Shown here: positions 1 through 6,428 of the stretch, piece by piece
Layout: each line of letters starts with the position of its first letter
Position numbering within the stretch: the stretch's first letter is position 1
NCBI GenBank assembly: GCA_002499325.1
Contig: DALC01000037.1
Location: forward strand, 544-11,238
Source of the DNA: Euryarchaeota archaeon UBA538
GTDB taxonomy: Archaea > Thermoplasmatota > Poseidoniia > Poseidoniales > Thalassarchaeaceae
DNA length: 10,695 nt
Direction: 5' to 3'
Made by a program: the position numbers and the translations under genes
Notes under the pieces: model-generated
Database searches by the model: none
Told to the model about the DNA's origin: nothing
Seen by the model: the letters and a program-made list of their open reading frames with translations, nothing else

Positions 1-926
1 GTCATAGCGTCCAGTTGAAGCGCCTCCCCACCGCCCTCCACCATTCGGTAGTCAGCCTCGGCCATTGTCTCAGTCACAGCAAGCTTCTGACTCTCCGAGA
101 GGAATGGAACGTCACCGAGGCCCCTGTGAAGCTGGTTTATGAGATCCGTTCCTGCGAGACCGAAGCGATCTAGAAGCTCCCTTAATCTCCTTCTGGCTGG
201 TTGGAATCCATCCTCCCTGCACGCCAAGAAGAACCTGTGTAGCTCCTCCGGTGGAGCAGTGGCAGTGGTCTCGTAGACTATCTCTCTCGTGACGTGCTCG
301 TCCATGGAGGCGGCGACCTGCAAAGAAGTGATTGCCTTCCTTAGGTCGCCTAGGCTGACGTGAACTATTGCGTCTGCAGCATCGGAGTCAAGCTTGATAT
401 CCTCCTCACCAGCCACCGAGACGACCATTGACCTGACCTGATCATCGGCAAGAGGCCTAAACCTGAAGACGGCGCAACGGGACTGTATTGGCTCGATTAT
501 CTTGGATGAGTAGTTGCAGGATAGTATGAACCTGCAGGTCTGCGCATTCTGCTCCATAATTCTCCTGAGTGCCCCCTGAGCATCTGGAGTCAGGGCATCA
601 GCCTCATCCAGAAAGATGACCTTGAATGAGGTACCGGGTACTGGGGCTGTCCTAGCGAACTGCTTGACCTTGGTCCTAATTGACTCCAGCTTCCTCTCGT
701 CGCTGGCATTCATCTCTAGGAGGTTCCTCCTGTAGTCGTCTCCAAAGACATCCCTTGCGAGGGCGATTGCTGCGGTGGTCTTGCCAGTTCCAGGAGGTCC
801 GGCAAACATCAGGTGTGGGAATGAGCGTTTCACAGCATATGCCTTGAGGCGGTCAACCACCTGTTTCTGTCCCTTTATGTCGGATACTGTGCGAGGGCGG
901 TGTCTCTCAACCCATAGCTCGCTCAT
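1..926 (-). CDS. rfcS: Replication factor C small subunit (clamp loader ATPase), 3' end truncated by window edge
   Basis: This is the small subunit of the archaeal sliding-clamp loader, an AAA+ ATPase that opens PCNA and loads it on primed DNA. The reading frame starts at ATG 926 (MSELWVERHRP, the usual RFC opening) and stays open to base 1, giving 308 residues. Walker A is GPPGTGKT at residues 43-50, Walker B is FLDEAD at about 105-110, sensor 1 lies near SCNYSS (136-141), and the SRC motif that supplies the arginine finger is at 149-151. No intein interrupts the Walker A region, a common intein site in archaeal RFC. Family members are slightly over 300 residues, so only a short C-terminal piece should be missing. 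The gene lies 46 bases downstream of panB on the same strand with no clear SD or TATA box of its own, so co-transcription is plausible. Identity is very secure; start is secure. Confidence 0.95.
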   Translation of the reverse strand, partial: MSELWVERHRPRTVSDIKGQKQVVDRLKAYAVKRSFPHLMFAGPPGTGKTTAAIALARDVFGDDYRRNLLEMNASDERKLESIRTKVKQFARTAPVPGTSFKVIFLDEADALTPDAQGALRRIMEQNAQTCRFILSCNYSSKIIEPIQSRCAVFRFRPLADDQVRSMVVSVAGEEDIKLDSDAADAIVHVSLGDLRKAITSLQVAASMDEHVTREIVYETTATAPPEELHRFFLACREDGFQPARRRLRELLDRFGLAGTDLINQLHRGLGDVPFLSESQKLAVTETMAEADYRMVEGGGEALQLDAM

Positions 927-972
927 TCAGGTGTGACTGCCGGGCGGGCGTCCTTGAAGGTTGGGGGAGGAT

Positions 973-1788
973 CTAGTAGCTCTCCTCATCGTTGGGGAAG
1001 TCCCCGCTTCTCACATCATTGATGTACTGCTTGACTGCATTATCCACTGCGTCACCCAGATCAGCATATCTTCTGAGAAAACGTGGAGAGAAGTCTTTCG
1101 TGATTCCAAGCATGTCATGCAGGACCAGGACCTGGCCATCGCAGTGGGGGCCCGCACCGATGCCGATCGTCGGGATATCTAGTCTGTCGCTAACCATCTT
1201 GGCCAAATCGGCAGGTATCTTCTCCAAGACTATGGCGAAGCACCCTGCCTCCTGGAGTTCCAGTGCGTCCGAGATCAGTCTCTCTGCCTCTTCCCCCCCC
1301 TTTGCTCGGACGCCATAGGTCCCAAACTTGTATATCGACTGGGGAGTCAGTCCCAAGTGGCCCATTACGGGTATTCCTGCAGTTAGTATTCTCTTGATTG
1401 AGTCGGTTATTTCGGCCCCTCCCTCCAACTTCACCGCGTGTCCGGCGGACTCCTTCATTATCCGGATGGCACTCTTCAGAGCTAGCTTCGTATCGCCCTG
1501 GTAAGTGCCGAATGGCATATCGACGACTACAAGTGCCCTATCCACTCCATTTACAACGCACTGGGCGTGGTAGATCATGTGCTCCAGTGTGATCGGTACC
1601 GTTGTATCGTTTCCAGCCATGACGTTGGATGCAGAGTCGCCAACTAATATCACATCGATGCCAGCGCCATCGACTAGCCTTGCCAATGAGTAGTCGTATG
1701 ATGTCAGCATGGTGATATTTTCACCTGCCCTCTTCATCTCTTGCAGGGTGTGTGTAGTGACTTTCTTCGCACGACCAGCTATCGCCAT
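973..1788 (-). CDS. panB: 3-methyl-2-oxobutanoate hydroxymethyltransferase (ketopantoate hydroxymethyltransferase)
   Basis: PanB transfers a one-carbon unit from methylene-tetrahydropterin to 2-oxoisovalerate to give ketopantoate, the first committed step to pantothenate and coenzyme A; it is cytosolic. The 271-residue product matches the family length and a (beta/alpha)8 fold. Visible family motifs are VTTHTL near the N-terminus, LTSYDY (29-33), VGDS with Asp51, VVDMPFG with Asp90 (these two Asp bind the metal), KLEGG with Glu122, GHLGLTPQS (143-151), Glu189 in LEKIP as the expected catalytic residue, and GIGAG (209-213). I chose ATG 1788 over an in-frame TTG at 1821 because an AGGTGA motif lies four bases upstream and homologues begin near AKKVTTHTL. 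It sits 60 bases downstream of the permease gene and upstream of rfcS on the same strand. A C8 run at 1293-1300 does not break the frame. Identity is very secure. Confidence 0.96.
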   Translation of the reverse strand: MAIAGRAKKVTTHTLQEMKRAGENITMLTSYDYSLARLVDGAGIDVILVGDSASNVMAGNDTTVPITLEHMIYHAQCVVNGVDRALVVVDMPFGTYQGDTKLALKSAIRIMKESAGHAVKLEGGAEITDSIKRILTAGIPVMGHLGLTPQSIYKFGTYGVRAKGGEEAERLISDALELQEAGCFAIVLEKIPADLAKMVSDRLDIPTIGIGAGPHCDGQVLVLHDMLGITKDFSPRFLRRYADLGDAVDNAVKQYINDVRSGDFPNDEESY

Positions 1789-1792
1789 TGAC

Positions 1793-1798
1793 TCACCT
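1793..1798 (-). promoter_or_regulatory. Shine-Dalgarno motif of panB
   Basis: On the minus strand the bases read AGGTGA, four bases before ATG 1788. The same AGGTGA core precedes the amnA-like gene. It supports the shorter panB start and suggests that panB is translated from a leadered, possibly polycistronic, message. Confidence 0.6.
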
Positions 1799-1848
1799 GG
1801 GTTTGACCGAGAGGAGTTCAAGTCTTCAATTGCACGCCCGAGCGGAAA

Positions 1849-3546
1849 TCATTCGGACTCAGAAATATCCCCGAATAGATTGTCTTCGTCAATGCCCAGC
1901 AGGAACTCATCTAGGTCTATTATTCCGTTTCCGTCCAAATCTATCTCATTAAACAAGCTCCTGACACTGGACCTGTCCAAGTGTGGATCAATTATGCTCA
2001 TTGCATGGACGAACTCACCCTCGGTCATCTGCTCGGAGTACCTCTCCTTCGTGCCAGCGACGTTGTGGAAAACTAGCCACCTCTTCTCGCGCTCTGCCTG
2101 AGCAGAGTTGGTGAGCTCGGTACTAACCGTCCTCCATGGAGTCAGCATCGGATGAACTCTCTCCTTCCCGTACAGGAAGTAAACTAAGGCCCCAATCGTA
2201 CCGCATGCCAGACCGCCCATTACAGCAGTCATTCCCATTACATAGAGGAGTAGTGCCCCACTGAGTATTCCGAAAATCTGGATAAATGGGTACATCGGGG
2301 ATTTCCACTCTGGGCGGTACCAAATGTGTGAATCAGAGGCCCTCCTAAGGACTATCACCGAGGCGTTGATGGTCATGAAAATCATGATCTTGAACCCGGA
2401 TGCCAGTTTCGCTATTTCCTCGACCGGCAGTAACGTGATAGCAAGCGCCATCGCCACGCTAGTACCTATAATGGCAAGGTGCGGGGTCTGGTAGCGAGGG
2501 TGCACCTTCTCCAGTGAATTTGGGAGGAGGTTGTCCCTTGCCATGGCGTATGGGAACCTGGAGGTGGCCATCAGTGAAGCCAGAGCTAGTGAAGTTAGTA
2601 CGGTGACAGCGAAAACCGCTGAGACGGTCCCCACTGTCGAACCCCCTACCATGTCCGCGAGTACGTATACTGGGTCTTCCCTTGCCTTGCCTGTGTCGGG
2701 GTCAAGGTATCCCGAGGGATCCACTGCCGATACCATCACTATCGTTACCATGACGTAAAGAGCGCAGGCAATTACTAGAGACAGGATCATCCCGTATGGA
2801 ATGTTCCTGCTTGGATTCTTTATTTCCCCTCCTACTGCCGCTATCTTTGTCACTCCAGCGTATGCTACGAAGACGAATGCTGAGGCATGGGCAACATCCT
2901 CCCATCCAGTTCCATAGGCCCCCTCCCCGAAGGCGGCGTCCCAATTCATGGGTAGGGTGAAAATTGACCAGATACATAGAATTGCGATGAAAGCTATCAT
3001 CAAAGCTACAATGGGAGTCTGAATCTTCTTGATTCTATTCACGCCTAATATGTTGATAATCGTGATGAGCACTAACAAAATGAGGGCGGCTATCTCAATG
3101 TCGATAGTTATGCCAAGAAGCTCCTCCAGAGCCCATAGATATGCCTTGAAGCCAACAAGAGCGACAACCGTCTTCAGCATCGAGGCACCCCAAAGGCCGA
3201 CACCTGCGATCGTTCCGACCAGTGGCCCGAAAGTTCTCTCTATGTACACGTAAGAACCACCAGATGACGGCATCGCAGTTGACAGTTCTCCCTTGGAGAC
3301 CGCCGCCGGTAGGATAGCCAGTGCGGCGAGCAGGTACGCCAGCCAAATGCCGGATACTGGGACGGTCCCGCCCCCCATATCGACCATTACCAAGGCAGGT
3401 AGGACGAAAAGACCTGTTCCCAGCATCGCAGATAGTGAAATTATCACTACTGAGAACATCCCTAGCTTTCGTTCCAGAGAGTCGGACAGGCCTTCAATGG
3501 GCTTGTAGGCGAAGTCTATCTGGCCCCCTGGACTTTGGCTCGCCAT
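1849..3546 (-). CDS. APC-superfamily amino-acid permease with C-terminal EF-hand module
   Basis: A predicted inner-membrane amino-acid transporter of 565 residues. The N-terminal ~455 residues are a multi-helix APC core. TM1 contains LSAMLGTGLFVLP, the unwound glycine motif that binds the amino-acid backbone. SKGELSTAMPSSGGSYVYIER (starting near residue 84) matches the family TM3 motif. The segments AYAGVTKIAAVGGEIKNPSR and SRFPYAMARDNLLPNSLEKV are typical of LAT/cationic-type permeases; the substrate cannot be read from sequence. A soluble tail of ~107 residues follows. It holds a complete EF-hand loop at residues 536-547 (D-L-D-G-N-G-I-I-D-L-D-E, all canonical ligand positions filled), preceded by a degenerate partner helix-loop-helix (about 495-530). 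I start at ATG 3546 (MASQSPGG); the frame runs open to 3696, but that stretch lacks transporter character and overlaps the divergent FKBP gene. No SD is visible. The EF-hand fusion is unusual for this family. Confidence 0.9.
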   Translation of the reverse strand: MASQSPGGQIDFAYKPIEGLSDSLERKLGMFSVVIISLSAMLGTGLFVLPALVMVDMGGGTVPVSGIWLAYLLAALAILPAAVSKGELSTAMPSSGGSYVYIERTFGPLVGTIAGVGLWGASMLKTVVALVGFKAYLWALEELLGITIDIEIAALILLVLITIINILGVNRIKKIQTPIVALMIAFIAILCIWSIFTLPMNWDAAFGEGAYGTGWEDVAHASAFVFVAYAGVTKIAAVGGEIKNPSRNIPYGMILSLVIACALYVMVTIVMVSAVDPSGYLDPDTGKAREDPVYVLADMVGGSTVGTVSAVFAVTVLTSLALASLMATSRFPYAMARDNLLPNSLEKVHPRYQTPHLAIIGTSVAMALAITLLPVEEIAKLASGFKIMIFMTINASVIVLRRASDSHIWYRPEWKSPMYPFIQIFGILSGALLLYVMGMTAVMGGLACGTIGALVYFLYGKERVHPMLTPWRTVSTELTNSAQAEREKRWLVFHNVAGTKERYSEQMTEGEFVHAMSIIDPHLDRSSVRSLFNEIDLDGNGIIDLDEFLLGIDEDNLFGDISESE

Positions 3547-3624
3547 ACCCAGAGGAGAGGACGATGTTTGTTGAACGTTACCACAATAGGTTCGACATGG
3601 AAACGTACACTGCGGACCCTCACA

Positions 3625-3632
3625 TTTAGAAA
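3625..3632 (+). promoter_or_regulatory. Probable TATA box of the first FKBP gene (leaderless promoter)
   Basis: TTTAGAAA lies 23-30 bases before ATG 3655, with no SD motif between. That spacing is expected when transcription starts at or next to the start codon. A matching TTAGAA sits at nearly the same distance before the second FKBP gene. The 108-base gap also has to serve the divergent permease gene, for which I see no convincing box. Confidence 0.5.
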
Positions 3633-3654
3633 CCAAGGCGTGCGAGTAATCACC

Positions 3655-4134
3655 ATGGCCAGCAAGATTGAACATAATAGCGTAGTGTCCGTCCACTACA
3701 CCGGCACATTCGATGATGGGAAGATTTTCGACTCTAGCGAAGGAAAGGATCCACTTACATTCCTAGTGGGTCACGGGCAGATGATTACAGGTTTCGAGCA
3801 GGAGATGCTAGGGGCCGAGGTCGGAGAGAAGAGACAGTTCACCCTTACACCCGACAGGGCCTACGGAGAGAGGACCGAGGCAGCTATTCAGCAAGTTCCT
3901 AGAGAGCAGTTTCCCGAGGGTTTGGAAATTGAGGTGGGAATGATACTTGGAGCGCAAAGCGACCAGGGGCCCGTGCAGTTCTCCGTGGCATCCGTAGATG
4001 ACGATATGGTCACTGTTGATTTCAATCACCAGATGGCTGGAATGACTATTAATTTCAGTGTCGAGGTCGTCGATATTACTGAGCCGGCCCACAAGGACTC
4101 TGATGGCTGTGGACCTGGATGCGGGTGCAACTGA
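3655..4134 (+). CDS. SlyD-like FKBP-type peptidyl-prolyl cis-trans isomerase with Cys-rich tail
   Basis: A 159-residue folding helper that isomerises prolyl bonds and probably acts as a chaperone in the cytosol. Residues 1-70 and about 126-142 form the split FKBP domain (VSVHYTGTFDDGKIFDSS, then HGQMITGFEQEMLGAEVGEK). Residues 71-125 form the inserted IF chaperone flap (YGERTEAAIQQVPREQFP, QSDQGPVQFSVASV), and NHQMAG returns to the FKBP fold. This domain order is that of SlyD. The C-terminus ends in DGCGPGCGCN with Cys152, 156 and 158, like the metal-binding tail of SlyD but much shorter; nickel or other soft-metal binding is inferred. I chose ATG 3655 (MASKIEHN) because it aligns with the start of the paralogue downstream and has a TATA-like box at the right distance. 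The frame is open upstream to 3535, but that part is not FKBP-like. No signal peptide. Confidence 0.93.
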   Translation: MASKIEHNSVVSVHYTGTFDDGKIFDSSEGKDPLTFLVGHGQMITGFEQEMLGAEVGEKRQFTLTPDRAYGERTEAAIQQVPREQFPEGLEIEVGMILGAQSDQGPVQFSVASVDDDMVTVDFNHQMAGMTINFSVEVVDITEPAHKDSDGCGPGCGCN

Positions 4135-4157
4135 ACCTACTCGATTGTACCCACAAT

Positions 4158-4165
4158 GTTAGAAG
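4158..4165 (+). promoter_or_regulatory. Probable TATA box of the second FKBP gene
   Basis: GTTAGAAG lies 22-29 bases before ATG 4187. Its TTAGAA core is at -28 to -23, compared with -29 to -24 before the first FKBP gene. The surrounding bases of the two upstream regions are also alignable (a shared CACA before the box and ACCAT near the start), so the promoter seems to have been duplicated with the gene. This suggests independent transcription of each copy. Confidence 0.45.
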
Positions 4166-4186
4166 TGAGGCATTGTAGCCAACCAT

Positions 4187-4675
4187 ATGACCGGCAAGAT
4201 TGAACAGGATACAGTGGCATCTGTCCACTACACAGGTACCTTCCCAGACGGCGAAGTCTTCGATTCTAGCGAAGGCAGGGGGCCACTTACGTACCTTGTA
4301 GGCCACGGGCAGATGATACCGGGCTTCGAACAGGAGATGCTAGGCGCTGATGTAGGGGAGAAGAGGGATTTCACCTTGACTCCAGACAGGGCCTATGGAG
4401 AGAGAGATGAGGGGGCAGTGCAGCAGATCCCCAGAGATCAGTTTCCAGAGGATATGGAGATTGAAGAGGGGATGATGCTTGGAGCTCAGAGTCATCAGGG
4501 ACCCATCCAATTCACCATCGTCTCTATCGAGGGAGACTCGGTAACCGCTGATTTCAACCATCAGATGGCCGGAAGGACACTCAAGTTCAGTGTCGAGGTC
4601 GTTAGTGTCAGGAAGGCCTCTAGCGTAGAGTTGGCCGATGGGATGGTACACGACCCCAATGGCGACCATCAGTAG
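4187..4675 (+). CDS. SlyD-like FKBP-type peptidyl-prolyl cis-trans isomerase, tandem paralogue without Cys tail
   Basis: A 162-residue prolyl isomerase with the same split FKBP plus IF-flap organisation as its neighbour. Aligned without gaps over residues 1-140, 102 positions are identical, so the pair arose by tandem duplication. The FKBP signature is VSVHYTGTFPDGEVFDSSEG-like at the N-terminus, with GHGQMIPGFEQEMLG and NHQMAG; the flap covers about 71-125. The two copies part company after residue 140. This one continues with ASSVELADGMVHDPNGDHQ, which resembles the linker after the FKBP domain in bacterial SlyD (EELAHGHVHG-type) and has no cysteine. Loss of the Cys tail suggests different metal binding from the first copy. 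No signal peptide, so a cytosolic location is expected. The start ATG 4187 is fixed by alignment with the first copy and by the TATA-like box upstream. Confidence 0.93.
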   Translation: MTGKIEQDTVASVHYTGTFPDGEVFDSSEGRGPLTYLVGHGQMIPGFEQEMLGADVGEKRDFTLTPDRAYGERDEGAVQQIPRDQFPEDMEIEEGMMLGAQSHQGPIQFTIVSIEGDSVTADFNHQMAGRTLKFSVEVVSVRKASSVELADGMVHDPNGDHQ

Positions 4676-4718
4676 ATTGTCCGAATCATTCTTTGTGTGT
4701 GGCCCATCTGGACTAACG

Positions 4719-5762
4719 ATGAGGTCGGTGGCCATTCTCACTACAATCCTCATGATTTCCCCCTTATTGGGGGGATGTTTGGGTACTGATAACATTCCAT
4801 CAATATTTGACGATTCACCGGAGCAGGAGCCCCTTCGCATAAACCACATACAAATGGAGGGGACTCACAACTCGTATCACGTGGAGCCGATTTTCTCGCC
4901 TACGAGAGAATACATGTACACTCATGAGGACCTCGACATCCAAGCTACCGACCAAGGTGTCAGGCAGTTTGAGATTGATGTGTGGTGGGACGTAAGGGAA
5001 GGTCTGAGGGTGTATCATAACCAGTACGACTCTGGAACTACATGTCCTACCTTCCAAAGTTGCTTGGAGGTCTTATTGGCATGGTCACTTGAAAATAGCT
5101 TGCATCACCCGATTATGATCTGGGTGGAGCCAAAGGACTGGCCAGAGCAGGCTGCTGAAATCACCACAACCGTTGAGCTAACTGGAATTCTGCAGGAGAT
5201 AGAATCCGAGATATCCGAGTTCTGGCCCCTAAATCTATCAATCACTCCCGATAAGGTTAGGGGGGACCGGCCCAATCTTACTGATGCGATTTTGAATGAC
5301 GGATGGCCTCTACTGGAGGAGAGTCGGGGCAAAGTAATGTTTGTTCTCCTAGCCACCGGAGGAATGAGGGACCTGTACATGGAAGAATATCCCGGCTTGA
5401 CTGGGGCGAGGATGTTCCCGATGTTCACCTCTCAAGGACAATACCCTGGTGAGGAGGCAGTATTCTCTCTAACTGACCCGATAGGGGATGGAGAGGAGAT
5501 TACCCGACTTGTCGAGGACGGTTTCATCGTCAGGACTAGAGCTGACAGTGGTGGCACAGAGCCCGATAATAACGATACGTCAAGGTTTGAGGCGGCACTA
5601 TCTTCTGGTGCGCATACAATCGCAACTGATTATCCGGCTCCGGTTGATGGCATGGACTACTGGATCGAGATTCCAGAGGGCAGTCCAAGCCGGTGCAATC
5701 CGATAGTTTCTCCGGGTTGGTGCACATCTTTGGCTATCGAGAATCTCGAAATATCTGACTGA
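4719..5762 (+). CDS. Predicted lipoprotein, Ca2+-dependent phosphoinositide-specific phospholipase C family
   Basis: A 347-residue predicted exported enzyme that would cleave the phosphodiester bond of an inositol phospholipid. It opens with a lipoprotein signal (MRSVAILTTILMISPLLGGC; lipobox L-G-G-C, Cys20), so it should be anchored outside the membrane. The family pattern is clear: QMEGTHNSYH with the first catalytic-type His50, GVRQFEIDVWWD (80-91) with acidic metal-ligand candidates Glu86 and Asp88, VYHNQYD with His100, a TCPTFQSCLEVLLAWS stretch, VEPKD (136-140), and near the end SRFEAALSSGAHTIATDYPAP. Cys109/Cys115 and Cys326/Cys335 could form disulfides. I chose ATG 4719 because it places the signal peptide at the N-terminus; the frame is open from 4638 inside the FKBP gene. 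It follows the second FKBP gene by 43 bases and stops three bases from the convergent operon. The true substrate in an archaeon, perhaps archaetidylinositol, is inferred. Confidence 0.85.
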   Translation: MRSVAILTTILMISPLLGGCLGTDNIPSIFDDSPEQEPLRINHIQMEGTHNSYHVEPIFSPTREYMYTHEDLDIQATDQGVRQFEIDVWWDVREGLRVYHNQYDSGTTCPTFQSCLEVLLAWSLENSLHHPIMIWVEPKDWPEQAAEITTTVELTGILQEIESEISEFWPLNLSITPDKVRGDRPNLTDAILNDGWPLLEESRGKVMFVLLATGGMRDLYMEEYPGLTGARMFPMFTSQGQYPGEEAVFSLTDPIGDGEEITRLVEDGFIVRTRADSGGTEPDNNDTSRFEAALSSGAHTIATDYPAPVDGMDYWIEIPEGSPSRCNPIVSPGWCTSLAIENLEISD

Positions 5763-5765
5763 TTA

Positions 5766-6428
5766 TTACACCTTCGCGATTACCTTCATCTCTATCGCAA
5801 TCGGGGATGGGAGGGCGTTTATCGAGACAGTTGTCCTAGCGGGCATTATTTCACCGAAGTGCTCGGCATATACCTCATTGTAGGCCTTGAAATCCCTGTC
5901 CATGTCGATTAGGAATACCAGAATGTCGACAACATTTTCCAGACCTGCTCCGTACTCTTCAAGTATCAACCTGATGTTGTTTATCACGGAGTGGGTCTGC
6001 GCCGTGACGTCATAATTTAGGGGGTTTCCTGTGTCGTCCCTCACAGGCCCTCCAGGAATCTCGTTAGTCTCCGGGGACCTTGGTCCCATGCCACTGACGA
6101 ATACTAGGTCACCAACTCTTCTGAGGTGAGGGTAAGCGCCCATTGCTGAGGGTCCTGTCTCCGCAATGAAGGGGCCGTCTTGACTGGTCATCTTTCCTGC
6201 CGTTTTCTTTCCCACTACTCCTCCCACTATTCCTCCGACGGGACCTCCGACAGCCACGCCCGCGGCAGCGCCAACAGCCCCTCCTGCGTTTGTGAACATC
6301 GTCTTGCCGTATGAGTTGTATAGGGCCTCTATGGCCTCGTCCGGGGCCTCAACAAGTTCCTTTAGCATCTCTAATCTGTGGGTGAACGCTGAGCTCTGTT
6401 GATCTTCGAGCGGTTCTCCCGAGCTCAT
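5766..6428 (-). CDS. RidA-superfamily protein, 2-aminomuconate-deaminase-like, with glycine-zipper N-terminal extension
   Basis: A 220-residue protein. Residues ~82-220 are a RidA domain, a trimer-forming fold that hydrolyses enamines or imines. The stretch GAYPHLRRVGDLVFVSG, the DVTAQTHSVINNIR helix and PARTTVSINALPSP...IE are closest, from memory, to 2-aminomuconate deaminase (AmnD) of bacterial 2-aminophenol catabolism. Arg198 and Glu213 match the substrate-binding Arg and catalytic Glu of RidA. The first ~80 residues are extra: an acidic helical part (1-45), then a glycine zipper (49-73) made almost only of Gly, Ala, Val, Ile and Pro and followed by KK. This could insert in a membrane or drive oligomerisation. 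ATG 6428 overlaps the stop of the amnA-like gene (TGATG), and AGGGGAT lies six bases upstream; GTG 6431 is an alternative giving one more residue. This is the third gene of the operon and is translationally coupled. Confidence 0.85.
   Translation of the reverse strand: MSSGEPLEDQQSSAFTHRLEMLKELVEAPDEAIEALYNSYGKTMFTNAGGAVGAAAGVAVGGPVGGIVGGVVGKKTAGKMTSQDGPFIAETGPSAMGAYPHLRRVGDLVFVSGMGPRSPETNEIPGGPVRDDTGNPLNYDVTAQTHSVINNIRLILEEYGAGLENVVDILVFLIDMDRDFKAYNEVYAEHFGEIMPARTTVSINALPSPIAIEMKVIAKV
6210..6284 (-). other. Glycine-zipper segment inside the RidA-like protein
   Basis: Codons 49-73 encode a run of Gly spaced by small hydrophobic residues (GGAVGAAAGVAVGGPVGGIV and on), ending at two lysines. 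The spacing of glycines resembles glycine-zipper segments that pack helices in membranes. It lies before the conserved deaminase-like domain and has no counterpart in ordinary RidA or AmnD proteins. Confidence 0.7.

Noticed and set aside
780..810. Intein in the RFC small subunit Walker A region.
   Set aside because: The protein reads through GPPGTGKTT without interruption.
1293..1300. C8 homopolymer in panB as a possible frameshift.
   Set aside because: The frame continues correctly through KGGEE and the rest of PanB matches the family.
3547..3696. A 50-residue N-terminal extension of the permease (open frame to 3696).
   Set aside because: The added residues have no transporter character, contain many Cys and charged residues, and lie antisense to the FKBP start; the MASQSPGG start fits the family.
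4638..4718. A longer start for the PI-PLC-like protein inside the second FKBP gene.
   Set aside because: It would bury the signal peptide and lipobox 27 residues in; ATG 4719 puts a textbook lipoprotein signal at the N-terminus.
5760..5768. Terminator between the convergent PI-PLC-like and RidA-like genes.
   Set aside because: Only three bases separate the two stop codons and no stem-loop or T-run is present there.
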